Shown: positions 25,375 through 34,146 of the stretch, piece by piece
Layout of the letters: each line of letters begins with the position of its first letter
Numbering within the stretch: the stretch's first letter is position 1
Assembly: GCA_947166625.1 (NCBI GenBank)
Contig: CAMVEX010000003.1
Location: 1 to 64,000, forward strand
Reading direction: 5' to 3'
DNA: 64,000 nt
DNA from: an uncultured Clostridia bacterium
Lineage (GTDB): Bacteria > Bacillota > Clostridia > Oscillospirales > Acutalibacteraceae
Position numbers and translations under genes: made by a program
The notes under the pieces: generated by a model
Told to the model about the DNA's origin: nothing
Seen by the model: only the letters and a program-made list of their open reading frames with translations
Database searches by the model: none

Positions 25375-27648
25375 ATGTTTGAAATCACATATAACGACAG
25401 CGATACGCTGCAGAACTTCATAGACGCGGATAAAGCCTACCACGGAGCCGTTTACGACTTCACCTTTGAAGGAAGGTTTATCGTCTATCATTTCTTTGTA
25501 AAAGACACCGCCCGGTATGTCGCCCTGGACAGCATGACGGGATACGGTTCCGAGATTACCCGCAGAAGAAAAGACAATCTCTTCGATTCCCGCAGTTATC
25601 ACAGCATGACGCCGATGGTGCTTGACTCCATCAAATACACCGGCGACAAACGGTATCTGAACGTAATCGTCAACAATCCGCTGGAGGCGATTGAGTCCAT
25701 CTTCCGCACGATCCTTCCTGAGTATGGATTCACCGTTCGAGAGGATCAGATAAAACTCAGCCAGGACATGTACCTTGGGCTCACCGGAAAACAGGTCGCC
25801 ATCTGCGAAGCGGAAGTTGGCACCGGCAAGACGCTTGCTTACCTGATCGCATCTTTCGTTGCAAAGGAGCGTTACGCAGCGGAGTATGGTTTCAATCTCC
25901 CCGTTACGATCAGCACATCCAGTATCGAGCTCCAGAAGATGATCGTTGAAAAGGAAGTGCCGCAGCTCTCCCGCATGCTTCAGGATTACGGTCTGATCAA
26001 GCACCCGCTCTGCGCCGTTGTTCGTAAAGGCAAAGAGCACTACTTCTGCAAAGCCCGCTACTACGATTACCTCAGCAAGATCATGGATCATAAGGAGAAG
26101 TACCGGAACATGATCGACTACTTTACGGCGAACAAAATCGCGGTTCGGGCTTTCGATCTCGACCTCTGGGACATGCCTGCCGCCATCAAAGGCAAGGTTT
26201 GCGTCAAAGGCAGATGCAGTCATTGCGAATACAGAGATGACTGCCGTTACTCCCGCTATGTGAAGGCAGCCAATGATAAAGGCGCTGTTGATTTTCAGGT
26301 AACCAATCATAATATGTTTCTGACCAGCATCAAGGCGTCCGATTGCGAAGCGACTTCCGGAATCATTCAGAGAAGCCCTTACGTGGTGATCGATGAGGCC
26401 CACAAGCTTCTCGAAGCGGCGCAGGCAACCTTCGGCGAACAGTTCTCCGAAGGGATGATCCAGAAGTATATCAACTCCGTCAGATACCTCAAATCCGAAA
26501 GAGTCAAAGAGGATGCGTACAACTACTTCCTGGATAAAGCGAAGAAAACCAACCAGCAGCTCTTCGCCATGCTTCGCAGGATGATCCCTGACGGCGAGTT
26601 CAATGATGAGCGCACCTTTGGTATCACGATTCCCGATGCAGGCGTCTCCCTCATCCTCCGGCTTGCAGAAACGATTGCCATGATCGAGGCCGGCCGGAAA
26701 CCCCATAGAGGAGCATACGAGATGGACGGCAAAAGGATCATCAATGTGCTGGAGCAGTTTGTGCGGCAAAACGACAGCAACATCTGGCTCGAATTGGAAG
26801 ACGGCAACAGCCTTTCTCTGTGCTGCTGCCCGCGGAACATGGCAGATGTGATGGAGAAGAATGTGTGGAACCGATCCGTCAGCTATGTCCTGACCTCCGG
26901 TACCATGAGTGATGGAAGGGACTTTTCGTTCTTCAAGAAGGAAAACGGAATTGCCCGCCTCTCCAAACACCTCGTGAGCGAGTGCTCGACTGCCTCCCCC
27001 TTTGACTATCAGAACCATACCAGGATGTACATCCCCGAAGACATGCCCGCGCCGGATAACAAAAGTGATGACTATATCAATGCCATCACGGAAAGAATCC
27101 TCCGGCTCATCGATGCGACCAACGGTCACACCGCCATTCTGTTCACATCGTATAAAGTCCTGCAGGCCGTGTACGAAAGAGCCATTCATCAGCTCGGCAA
27201 GTACGAAGTGTTCTGCATGACAAGGAACAACAGGAAGGTCATCAGTGATTTCCGCAAGAGCAGGAACGGCGTTCTGTTTGCTTCCGGCTCTATGTGGGAG
27301 GGCGTGGATTGTGTCGGTGACGGGCTCTCCTCCGTGATTATCGTCCGTCTGCCGTTCCCTCTGAGATCGGCAGCAATGGAGCAGAAGAAGGAAGCAGTCG
27401 GAGATGTGGCAAAGTTCGTCCATGAATATGCCGTCCCCGAGATGCTGATCAAGCTCCGCCAGGGCGTCGGAAGACTGATCCGCTGTGAGACAGACACCGG
27501 CGTGATTTCGATCCTGGACTCCCGAGCCGCTACAGGCAGCTATGTTCCGAGAGTGAAAATGGCTCTCCTCAAGTATCCGACCGTGGATTCCGTTGAGGAG
27601 GTTAAATCCTTCATGGAGAGTGTGAAGGGAGAGGATTACTATGCCTGA
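25375..27648 (+). CDS. DinG/XPD-like superfamily 2 DNA helicase
   Basis: 757 residues from the ATG at 25375 (GGAGGATC site at about 25361). Motif I is CEAEVGTGKTLAYLIA, the DEAH box is VVIDEAHKLLEAA, motif V/VI-like elements are FASGSMWEGVDCVGD and LRQGVGRLIR. A cysteine set between motifs I and II (HYFCKARYYD, CVKGRCSHCEYRDDC) is the Fe-S cluster region of XPD/DinG helicases. These unwind DNA 5' to 3' and resolve R-loops or structured DNA; DinG is SOS-linked in many bacteria. The gene stands alone after the 500-nt structured leader, and the stop overlaps the next small gene. Confidence 0.9.
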   Translation: MFEITYNDSDTLQNFIDADKAYHGAVYDFTFEGRFIVYHFFVKDTARYVALDSMTGYGSEITRRRKDNLFDSRSYHSMTPMVLDSIKYTGDKRYLNVIVNNPLEAIESIFRTILPEYGFTVREDQIKLSQDMYLGLTGKQVAICEAEVGTGKTLAYLIASFVAKERYAAEYGFNLPVTISTSSIELQKMIVEKEVPQLSRMLQDYGLIKHPLCAVVRKGKEHYFCKARYYDYLSKIMDHKEKYRNMIDYFTANKIAVRAFDLDLWDMPAAIKGKVCVKGRCSHCEYRDDCRYSRYVKAANDKGAVDFQVTNHNMFLTSIKASDCEATSGIIQRSPYVVIDEAHKLLEAAQATFGEQFSEGMIQKYINSVRYLKSERVKEDAYNYFLDKAKKTNQQLFAMLRRMIPDGEFNDERTFGITIPDAGVSLILRLAETIAMIEAGRKPHRGAYEMDGKRIINVLEQFVRQNDSNIWLELEDGNSLSLCCCPRNMADVMEKNVWNRSVSYVLTSGTMSDGRDFSFFKKENGIARLSKHLVSECSTASPFDYQNHTRMYIPEDMPAPDNKSDDYINAITERILRLIDATNGHTAILFTSYKVLQAVYERAIHQLGKYEVFCMTRNNRKVISDFRKSRNGVLFASGSMWEGVDCVGDGLSSVIIVRLPFPLRSAAMEQKKEAVGDVAKFVHEYAVPEMLIKLRQGVGRLIRCETDTGVISILDSRAATGSYVPRVKMALLKYPTVDSVEEVKSFMESVKGEDYYA

Positions 27649-27826
27649 CGCCTGCAAGCCGGATATGGGAGCGTCCTCGCCGAAAAGCGAGGACGCTCCT
27701 GTAATCACACACATTGAAACAAACATCTTCGACATCGAGGAGATCTATCCGAACTGCACAGTGCAGGTGCTCCGCAACAGCGTCACCGGCGAGGTCAGTG
27801 TCGGATGGTGGAAGAACGGAGAGTAG
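27641..27826 (+). CDS. Hypothetical small protein
   Basis: 61 residues, start overlapping the helicase end by 8 bp. It is acidic, with FDIEEIYPNCTVQVLRNS and a closing VSVGWWKNGE; the pattern suggests a small beta-rich protein. I do not recognise it. Coupling to the helicase and a 3-bp gap to the next small frame support it being real. Function unknown. Confidence 0.55.
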   Translation: MPDACKPDMGASSPKSEDAPVITHIETNIFDIEEIYPNCTVQVLRNSVTGEVSVGWWKNGE

Positions 27827-27829
27827 CCC

Positions 27830-27988
27830 ATGTTATCTGAAGTACAGACGAAAAGCGCCAATTATCTCCGCATCCTCGCCGTCCTTAAAGCTCTGCGAGA
27901 GCGAGGATACATCAATGACAAGGAATATGCCAGGGCGAAGAAATACTATCGCAAGCTCACCGGCGCTGATATTGTGATCGCAGATTAA
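27830..27988 (+). CDS. Small SHOCT-like protein
   Basis: 52 residues, MLSEVQTKSANYLRILAVLK then ERGYINDKEYARAKKYYRKL. The latter resembles the SHOCT motif (L..L...G.I...EY...K..LL), a short helical module seen in many mobile elements. It starts 4 bp after the previous stop. Function unknown; it may be an adaptor or regulator of the recombinase genes downstream. Confidence 0.55.
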   Translation: MLSEVQTKSANYLRILAVLKALRERGYINDKEYARAKKYYRKLTGADIVIAD

Positions 27989-28034
27989 AAAGATATTTCT
28001 TCCGATTTTCGCTGGACTTGTCAAGTTCCGTGGA

Positions 28035-28089
28035 TATAATCTGTGTTGCCGACAAAAAGAGGTTTGCCCTAAAATGTAGGGCAAACCTC
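28035..28089 (+). promoter_or_regulatory. Recombinase-operon promoter element and perfect 13-bp hairpin
   Basis: TATAAT at 28035-28040 (no good -35 hexamer) precedes a perfect inverted repeat: GAGGTTTGCCCTA (28059-28071), 5-nt spacer, TAGGGCAAACCTC (28077-28089). The repeat would form at the very 5' end of the transcript, 23 bp before the first recombinase start and immediately upstream of its AAAGGAGG site. There is no T-tract, so it is not a terminator. It could be an operator, a translation-control hairpin or part of a recombination site. Confidence 0.55.
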
Positions 28090-28112
28090 CCTAAAGGAAA
28101 GGAGGAAGACAC

Positions 28113-29654
28113 ATGGCTCAAGCAAAGCTGATCTCGCCAGTATCCAGGCAAGCATATGAGCGGACGAAGGTCGCAGCCTATTGCCGTGTATCTTCCAATT
28201 CCGCTGATCAGCTCAACTCATATGCCACACAGATCAGGGCGTATACCAAGCTGATAAAGAGCAATGACTCGTGGGAACTCATCGAGATATTTGCCGACGA
28301 AGGACTCAGCGGTATGAAAGCTGAGAACAGAGTCGAGTTCCAGCGTATGATCGAGATGTGTGAGCACAAGCAGATCGATCTGATCATCACCAAATCTGTT
28401 TCCCGATTCGCCCGAAACGTGAAAGAGGCTCTGGAATATGTCCGAAAGCTCAAGCTTCTCGGCATCGGCGTCCAGTTTGAAAAAGAAGGCATCTACACCC
28501 TGGCGCTGGGAGATGAGATGCTGCTCAATACATTTTCCGCCATCGCGCAGGAGGAGTCAAAGGCGATCTCACAGAACCAGCGGCTCTCCATCGTAAAGCG
28601 GATGGAACGAGGCGAATATGTTGACAGCAACGCCCCATATGGCTTCCGGCTGCAGGACAAGAAGCTCGAAGCCTTTGACCGGGAAGCCGATGTAGTGCGC
28701 TACATCTTCCAACAATATCTTAGTGGATGGTCGACCAGTGAAATAGCAAGGGATCTGACCGAAAAAGGCATCCAGACCAAGCTCGGCAAAGAGCAGTGGC
28801 GATCCACAAAGATATCCTATATTCTCTCCAACGAGCGATACGTGGGTGACTGCAGATATCAGAAGACATACCGAGACACCACCGTTCCCTTCAAGCAGTC
28901 GAAGAACCGCGGTCAGGAAGATATGTTCTATGCCAGCGAAACTCATGATCCGATCATAGACAGGGAGTCCTTCGAGAAGGTTCAGGCATTGCTGCAAGAC
29001 CGAAAGGAAAGGTTTTCAAAGTCCGAACAACTGAATATCTATCCTCTAACGAGCCGCATTCGGTGTTCCGAATGCGGCTCGGTCTTTCGCAGGAAGGTTC
29101 GGAACGGAGCAATCAAATGGGTATGTGCCAGACACAGCGCCGACACCCATGCCTGCCCTTCGGGATACTACAGTGAAGAACGGATCTATGACGGATTCAT
29201 CACCATGGTAAACAAGCTCCGATTCGGAGAAGAACGGATTCTCGACCAGGTGATCGCAAAGCTTGAAACGGCTGCAGCCCTGTATAAGCGCAATAATATC
29301 TCTGCCGGAAAGATGAGCCAGAGCATTGCCGAGCTGAACGCAAAGCTTGTCATGCTCGAGCAGCTCCGCTCGAAAGGCTACCTTGCCATAGAGGTATATC
29401 AGTCACAGACCAGGGATATCCAGAAGCAGATCAGCAACCTGAAATCTGAGCGAAGGAGCGCCTTTGAATCCACGATCCAGACTATGCTCGATGATGTCTT
29501 GAAAATGAGATCACTGCTCAATGAAATAGAGGAACCCCTCGAGGAGTTCGATGACAAGCTGTTTCACGAACTCGTCAAGGGTATCAAAATAAATAAGCAG
29601 GACGAAATAACCGTCACTTTCCTTGGCGGCCTGAAATTCACCGAGCTGATATAG
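28113..29654 (+). CDS. Large serine recombinase 1 (catalytic)
   Basis: 513 residues. N-terminal resolvase domain with the nucleophile motif VAAYCRVSS (Ser about residue 29), GLSGMKAENRVEFQRMIE, and TKSVSRFARNVKEAL; then the recombinase domain (EREADVVRYIFQQYLSG-like stretch), a zinc beta-ribbon (RIRCSECGSVFRR ... CARHSADTHACPSG) and a C-terminal coiled coil (about 390-470). It is a site-specific integrase/excisionase of the large serine type. First of three tandem recombinase genes, with AAAGGAGG before the start. Likely moves the element or an inner cassette. Confidence 0.93.
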   Translation: MAQAKLISPVSRQAYERTKVAAYCRVSSNSADQLNSYATQIRAYTKLIKSNDSWELIEIFADEGLSGMKAENRVEFQRMIEMCEHKQIDLIITKSVSRFARNVKEALEYVRKLKLLGIGVQFEKEGIYTLALGDEMLLNTFSAIAQEESKAISQNQRLSIVKRMERGEYVDSNAPYGFRLQDKKLEAFDREADVVRYIFQQYLSGWSTSEIARDLTEKGIQTKLGKEQWRSTKISYILSNERYVGDCRYQKTYRDTTVPFKQSKNRGQEDMFYASETHDPIIDRESFEKVQALLQDRKERFSKSEQLNIYPLTSRIRCSECGSVFRRKVRNGAIKWVCARHSADTHACPSGYYSEERIYDGFITMVNKLRFGEERILDQVIAKLETAAALYKRNNISAGKMSQSIAELNAKLVMLEQLRSKGYLAIEVYQSQTRDIQKQISNLKSERRSAFESTIQTMLDDVLKMRSLLNEIEEPLEEFDDKLFHELVKGIKINKQDEITVTFLGGLKFTELI

Positions 29655-29663
29655 GAGCAAGCC

Positions 29664-30575
29664 ATGAAGAAGACACGCTTTATACCATACGGATACACCA
29701 TGCGAAATGGGCGAACCGTCATTGAGCACGGCGAAGCTGACATTATCCGATATATCTTCAATGAGTATATCAAAGGAGCCTCTCTCAAAGATCTGGCCGA
29801 GGAACTGACAGCTCGCAGAGTGCCTTATACGGAAAAGACGGAAGTATGGGATAAAGCGAGGATTGCGAGGATCATCGATAACGCCAAATACACCGGCTCT
29901 GAAATCTATGACCCCATCATCGATGAGGATACGTTTGAGGAAGCAGCGGCGGCAAAAGCAGCCCGTCAGCGCAATCAGATCGTGAGCGAATGCGAAGGCA
30001 TCGCCCTGATGCGAGATCGAATCCGGTGCGGTCACTGCGGTGCTCCGATGGTACGGCACATCTGCTCCAAACGAAAAGTCAAAGAAAGCTGGACCTGCAC
30101 AAACGATGCCTGCGGATGCCGAGTGAGGATCAGCGATACCGACCTTCTGATGAAGGTCACGCTCCTCATGAATCGAATCATCGAAAACACTGATCTCATG
30201 GTGCCGAAGCCGAGAAAGAGATTGAAAGACTCTCCCGCAATACAACGGCTTCAAAATGAGATCGACAATGAGCTCTCCGTGGAGCAGCCAAGCGAGAAGT
30301 TCATCGCCTCCCGTATCTGCGAGATAGCAAGTCAGCTTTACAGAGAGACAAACGCAAAGGAGCAAATCGCCGCTCGCATCGCTCAAAAGCGGGTCATTCT
30401 CATGAACCCTCAAACAGAGTTCAACTCAGTCTACTTCACCGATCTTGTTGAGAATGTGATCCTCGAGGCTCCCGCCAGAGTGTCCCTTCTCACAAAGACC
30501 GATGTTCAAATAAGCGAAGGAGAACCCGAATATGGATGTCAAGAAAATACCGAAGAAGACGGTGACGCTGATTGA
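29664..30575 (+). CDS. Recombinase 2: DNA-binding half only, no catalytic domain
   Basis: 303 residues. It begins directly in the recombinase domain (KTRFIPYGYTMRNGRTVIEHGEADIIRYIFNEY) and has the zinc ribbon (RIRCGHCGAPM ... WTCTNDACGCRVRI) and a C-terminal helical region. The whole N-terminal resolvase domain with its serine is absent. It is 9 bp after recombinase 1 and overlaps recombinase 3 by 44 bp, with its own start after GGAGCAAGCC. The clean start and intact frame argue that it is a genuine subunit rather than debris. It may direct the catalytic partners to particular sites (inference). Confidence 0.85.
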   Translation: MKKTRFIPYGYTMRNGRTVIEHGEADIIRYIFNEYIKGASLKDLAEELTARRVPYTEKTEVWDKARIARIIDNAKYTGSEIYDPIIDEDTFEEAAAAKAARQRNQIVSECEGIALMRDRIRCGHCGAPMVRHICSKRKVKESWTCTNDACGCRVRISDTDLLMKVTLLMNRIIENTDLMVPKPRKRLKDSPAIQRLQNEIDNELSVEQPSEKFIASRICEIASQLYRETNAKEQIAARIAQKRVILMNPQTEFNSVYFTDLVENVILEAPARVSLLTKTDVQISEGEPEYGCQENTEEDGDAD

Positions 30576-32163
30576 GCCGAAACGATCAATCCTCGTCGAT
30601 AAAGAGAAATACCATCAGAAGCGCGTCGCCGCATATTGCCGTGTCTCAACGGACAGCGAGGAGCAGCTCACGTCCTATGTGAATCAGAAGAAGTTCTACA
30701 CGGACATGATCGCCAGGAACACCGAGTGGCAATTCGCCGGTCTGTATGCCGATGAAGGAATCTCGGGAACCCGTGCAGACAAGCGTCCAGAGTTCAATAA
30801 CATGATCAAGGCCTGCCTTGCGGGAAAGATCGACTATGTCATTACAAAATCCGTCTCCCGCTTCGCCCGAAACACGGTGGACTGCCTGGACTATGTCCGC
30901 ATGCTGAGAGCAAGAGGAATCGGAATCTTCTTCGAGGAGCAGAACATCGATACGCTGAAAAGCGACAGCGAACTGTACCTCGTCATCTACGCAGGCTTCG
31001 CCCAATCCGAATCCGAAAGCATCAGCAAGAACATCACATGGAGTTACCGAAAGAACTTCGAGGACGGCAAACCCATCTTCATGTTTAAGAAGCTGCTCGG
31101 CTACAGAAAAGGAGAAGACGGAGAACCCGAGATCGTCCCCAAGGAAGCCGAAATAGTGGAACGCATCTACACCATGTACCTGTCGGGCATGACGGTAGAC
31201 GTCATTTCAAGTCAGCTCCAGTCAGAGCATATCGTGATCCCCGGCAAGAAGTTCAGCTTCGGGAAGAACATGGTCATGAATATACTGAAGAATGAAAAGT
31301 ACTGCGGAGACTGCATCCTTCAGAAAACCGTAACCGTTGACTGCATCTCAAAGACAAGGAAGAAAAACGAAGGCGAAGCTCCCATGTATATCGTGGAGAA
31401 CAGCCATCCTGCAATCATCAGCAGAGAGATGTTCAATCGGGCTCAGGAGGAACTGAGCAAACGGAAAGCCCGATCCCCGCAATCACAGAAAACGGCGATT
31501 ACCGCCTCTGGCAAGTATTCCAAGTACGCGCTGACAGACGTTCTGATCTGCGCAGAATGCGGAAGCAGATATAAGCGCGTGACCTGGACGAGTCTCGGTC
31601 AGAAACGGATCGTGTGGCGCTGTGTCAACCGCTTGGACAACGGAAAGAAGTACTGCCAGCACTCTCCGACACTGAGCGAACCTGCCCTGCAGGAAGCGAT
31701 TGTGAGAGCCTTAAACAAGTTCAATGACGAGGACACCTCAACATACCTCACTCTGATGAAAGCCACAATCGGCGAAGCTATCGGCGCCAACGGCGGCTCT
31801 GATGAGATTGATCTGCTGGAGCGGCGAATCGATGCCCTGAACAGCCGTATGCTGAAAATGGTCAGTGACAGCGTTGAGAGAGGCGCCGATATGGAGGAGA
31901 ACGAAGATGAGTTCAAAACCATCTCCGAACAGATCGAGCAGCTCAACCGCAGAATAGAAGCCATCCGAAAGAGCGAGGGCAGCGATGAGGATCAGCAAGA
32001 ACGCCTGAACCTGATCCAAGCCACCATCGATCAGAGAGAAGCCCATCGTGACACATACGATGACGCCATCGTCCGTCAGATGATCGAGTGCGTCAAAGTC
32101 CACGAAGGAGGAAAGCTCACCATCATCTTTGGAGGCGGCTATGAGATAGAGGAACAGATCTGA
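30532..32163 (+). CDS. Large serine recombinase 3 (catalytic)
   Basis: 543 residues. Catalytic domain with VAAYCRVSTDSEEQLTSY, GISGTRADKRPEFNNMI and TKSVSRFARNTVDCLDY; recombinase domain around KEAEIVERIYTMYLSGMT; zinc ribbon CAECGSRYKR ... CVNRLDNGKKYCQH; then a long coiled coil (about 410-500). The frame starts inside the end of recombinase 2 with AAGGAGAACCCG upstream. It ends with TGA directly against the stop of the opposite-strand DUF6551 remnant (no spacer and no terminator), which is unusual and suggests a nearby recombination boundary. Confidence 0.93.
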   Translation: MDVKKIPKKTVTLIEPKRSILVDKEKYHQKRVAAYCRVSTDSEEQLTSYVNQKKFYTDMIARNTEWQFAGLYADEGISGTRADKRPEFNNMIKACLAGKIDYVITKSVSRFARNTVDCLDYVRMLRARGIGIFFEEQNIDTLKSDSELYLVIYAGFAQSESESISKNITWSYRKNFEDGKPIFMFKKLLGYRKGEDGEPEIVPKEAEIVERIYTMYLSGMTVDVISSQLQSEHIVIPGKKFSFGKNMVMNILKNEKYCGDCILQKTVTVDCISKTRKKNEGEAPMYIVENSHPAIISREMFNRAQEELSKRKARSPQSQKTAITASGKYSKYALTDVLICAECGSRYKRVTWTSLGQKRIVWRCVNRLDNGKKYCQHSPTLSEPALQEAIVRALNKFNDEDTSTYLTLMKATIGEAIGANGGSDEIDLLERRIDALNSRMLKMVSDSVERGADMEENEDEFKTISEQIEQLNRRIEAIRKSEGSDEDQQERLNLIQATIDQREAHRDTYDDAIVRQMIECVKVHEGGKLTIIFGGGYEIEEQI

Positions 32164-32868
32164 TCAGAGAGCGCCCTCCTCGACTTCGGATTCGTCATTC
32201 CAGTCCTCATCCGATACGGACGAATCCTCCAAGCCGGAGAAGATAGAAGACTCCCGTGCATGCAGCTTATTGATCGAAAGCCGCTGTGCGGGGTTTTTCT
32301 TTTTGCCGTTATACTCAATCAGCATCGCCTCTGCGTAGCCCATCGAACCGGCATGCCGCTCCTTTGCTATACGGACGAGCTGCTTGACGGAAATGGCGCC
32401 AACCTTCTCCTTGAAAATCTCGTCATTAAGCTGTTCACCGAAGACAGAGATCAGCTTGGTTATGCCGTTCAGTATGTTTGCCGAGAACGAGTTCATATCT
32501 CCTTCCCAGGTGCCGATACAGAGCCTGAGTACCCGGCTGAGCATGTGATAACCATACTTCCGGTAAATCTGCTCCAGCGTTGAAACGGCACAGATCACAC
32601 AAGGTGCTTTCTTTGTGCCTATTTCAAGGCCATATGACTCCACAAGATCTCTGATGATGAGTTGATCATCATTCCCGGCTTCCAGATTTGCCAGGTACAC
32701 TTCATACGGGCTTAGAGGTTTGACGAATTTCTGCTGATTGGCAAAGATGTCAGCCTCATGCTCATAGACAAGCTCCTCGTATATCATACACCACACAGGA
32801 GTATCGCGTGAGCCTGAAACCAAAGCAACGATCTCGATTGTGTGCTGACCGTTGAATACATAGTTTAG
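32164..32868 (-). pseudogene. DUF6551/ParB-like protein, 5' part lost
   Basis: Reading the minus strand from about 32,868, one frame runs LNYVFNGQHTIEIVALVSGS, WCMIYEELVYEHEADIFANQ and on to an acidic tail (EDWNDESEVEEGAL). The FNGQHT motif and EADIFANQQK follow the pattern of DUF6551 ParB-like proteins of Clostridial mobile elements. The N-terminal part, including the family's usual start, is missing, and the frame is entered out of phase from a truncated serine recombinase. About 234 codons remain. No start codon with a ribosome site lies at the break, so it is probably not expressed as a functional protein. Confidence 0.75.
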
Positions 32869-33388
32869 CCTGGAAGGTCAGTGCCATTTGTGAGTCATCG
32901 TTCAGCGAGAAGATCGCCTCGGACTCAAAGAAGACTCCGACCCGAGGTTTGAGCTCTGCGAGACTGCGAACCGTACCGATGAAATCCTCCACGTTTCTTG
33001 CAAATCGGGAAACTGACTTGGTGATAATCATGTCGATCTTCCCGGCGCGACAGTCGGCAATCATTTTATTGAATTCATCACGCTTTTTAAGAGAAGTTCC
33101 GCTGATGCCTTCATCGGCGTAGATCTTGACCAGCGTCCAGTTCGGATGCCGTGTAACAAACTCCTCATAATACTTCTTCTGCAGTTCATACGAAGTGGTC
33201 TGACGGACGTCATCAGTCGAGACGCGGACGTAAATCGCAACCCGCTGGTTGACGTCATTGTCGTAGTAGTCCGTCTGCTTCTTGGCGGGAATGAATAAGT
33301 AGTTCTCAGGGTCAATGGTTACGTTATACCGCTTCTTGACCTTCTGCTTCTGCTGTTCCTTCCGGCGCTTGGTCTCAGTATCACGCAT
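32869..33388 (-). pseudogene. Serine recombinase, catalytic N-terminus only, truncated at a junction
   Basis: The start at 33388 (second ATG after GGAGGTG, 8 nt spacing) leads to a basic N-terminus, then a resolvase domain with VAIYVRVSTDD, GISGTSLKKRDEFNKMIADC, TKSVSRFARNVEDFIG and NDDSQMALTFQA. At that last motif, where family members continue into the recombinase domain, the sequence switches to DUF6551 coding sequence in another frame; about 35 foreign residues follow to a stop at 32762. The DNA-binding half is therefore missing. The upstream gene overlaps it by 8 bp on the same strand. Confidence 0.8.
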
Positions 33389-34007
33389 CCGCATCACCTC
33401 CGATCAATAGTGGCTTTTCCTCTTCCTCATCATCCGGCAGCAGCTCCCAATCCTCTGATGGAAAGAACTCTGTGTCGTGATTGTCGTGCTGATAATAGGA
33501 CGCGAGCGTGAAGATGTTTTCCGAAACGAAGTAGATCCCAACCGGTTTCTCAAGAGCCGCAAGCATACGAGCCAGGATCGTGATCTCGTAATGCTTCTTT
33601 GAGACGTTTGACACCTTCTGTGTGATGACCAGATCCACCTTACCGGCGAAGCAGTCATCCAGCAGCCTGCACCACTCCCTGGCGCTTTCCATATTCGGCG
33701 CGGTGGCTCCCTCGTCAATGTAGAAGTCAACCAGCTCCCAGTTCGGAAGAAGTGCCATTGTATCCTGGTACTGCCGGATGTGGTAGTCCAGGTAGTTGTC
33801 ATGTTTTGTCTGATTGAAATAGCGAATATAGATGCCGACACGGTAATGATGCTTTGGGCTTGGCTGTTCGTGCCGGATCGATTTCAGCCACGCCTTGTGT
33901 TCAACAATCTTCTGATCAAGCTCATAGTTCCCCGTGAAGGGAACCGAGAAGTCTGGAATAGCTTCAGCCTCAGCAAGTTTATTGAATACTTCCAGCTCTT
34001 CGGACAT
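33381..34007 (-). CDS. Resolvase-like protein lacking the catalytic residues
   Basis: 208 residues from the ATG at 34007 (GGAGGTG upstream). The fold of a serine-recombinase catalytic domain is visible (YRVGIYIRYFNQTKHDNYLD, WELVDFYIDEG, LVITQKVSNVSKKHYEITI, VGIYFVSENIFTL). But the RVST serine is replaced (IRYFNQ) and the SRFAR arginines are replaced (SNVSK). There is no recombinase or zinc domain, only an acidic tail (PDDEEEEKPLL). It overlaps the truncated catalytic paralogue downstream by 8 bp. It is probably a regulatory partner of that recombinase; the intact frame favours a retained function. Confidence 0.8.
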   Translation of the reverse strand: MSEELEVFNKLAEAEAIPDFSVPFTGNYELDQKIVEHKAWLKSIRHEQPSPKHHYRVGIYIRYFNQTKHDNYLDYHIRQYQDTMALLPNWELVDFYIDEGATAPNMESAREWCRLLDDCFAGKVDLVITQKVSNVSKKHYEITILARMLAALEKPVGIYFVSENIFTLASYYQHDNHDTEFFPSEDWELLPDDEEEEKPLLIGGDADA

Positions 34008-34069
34008 AGTGAGCACCTCCATGTGACATCGGGATAAGCACATTTTATCGGCTAAAGCCGAAAAAAAGA

Positions 34070-34105
34070 ATAAACCGAGGGTCAAGTGAATGACTCTCGG
34101 TTTAT
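34070..34105. repeat. 36-nt hairpin repeat, copy A
   Basis: ATAAACCGAGGGTCA, 6-nt loop, TGACTCTCGGTTTAT: 15-bp arms with one G-U. A second copy with the same arm length, loop length and base pattern lies at 48668-48703, and the right half alone recurs at about 35068-35083. Lies between two minus-strand genes; followed by AAAAAAA at 34112 on the plus strand. May act as a terminator or be a mobile repeat. Confidence 0.7.
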
Positions 34106-34146
34106 GAAAGGCAAAAAAATAGCAGGCCAGAAGCAAATCTGACCTG

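Noticed and set aside
25300-27735. 811-residue minus-strand frame opposite the helicase
   Set aside because: The plus-strand helicase has complete motifs and a ribosome site; the reverse frame has none and no protein family features.
32164-33388. Single frameshifted recombinase gene
   Set aside because: The downstream part matches DUF6551, not the recombinase C-terminus, so a fusion rather than a simple frameshift explains it.
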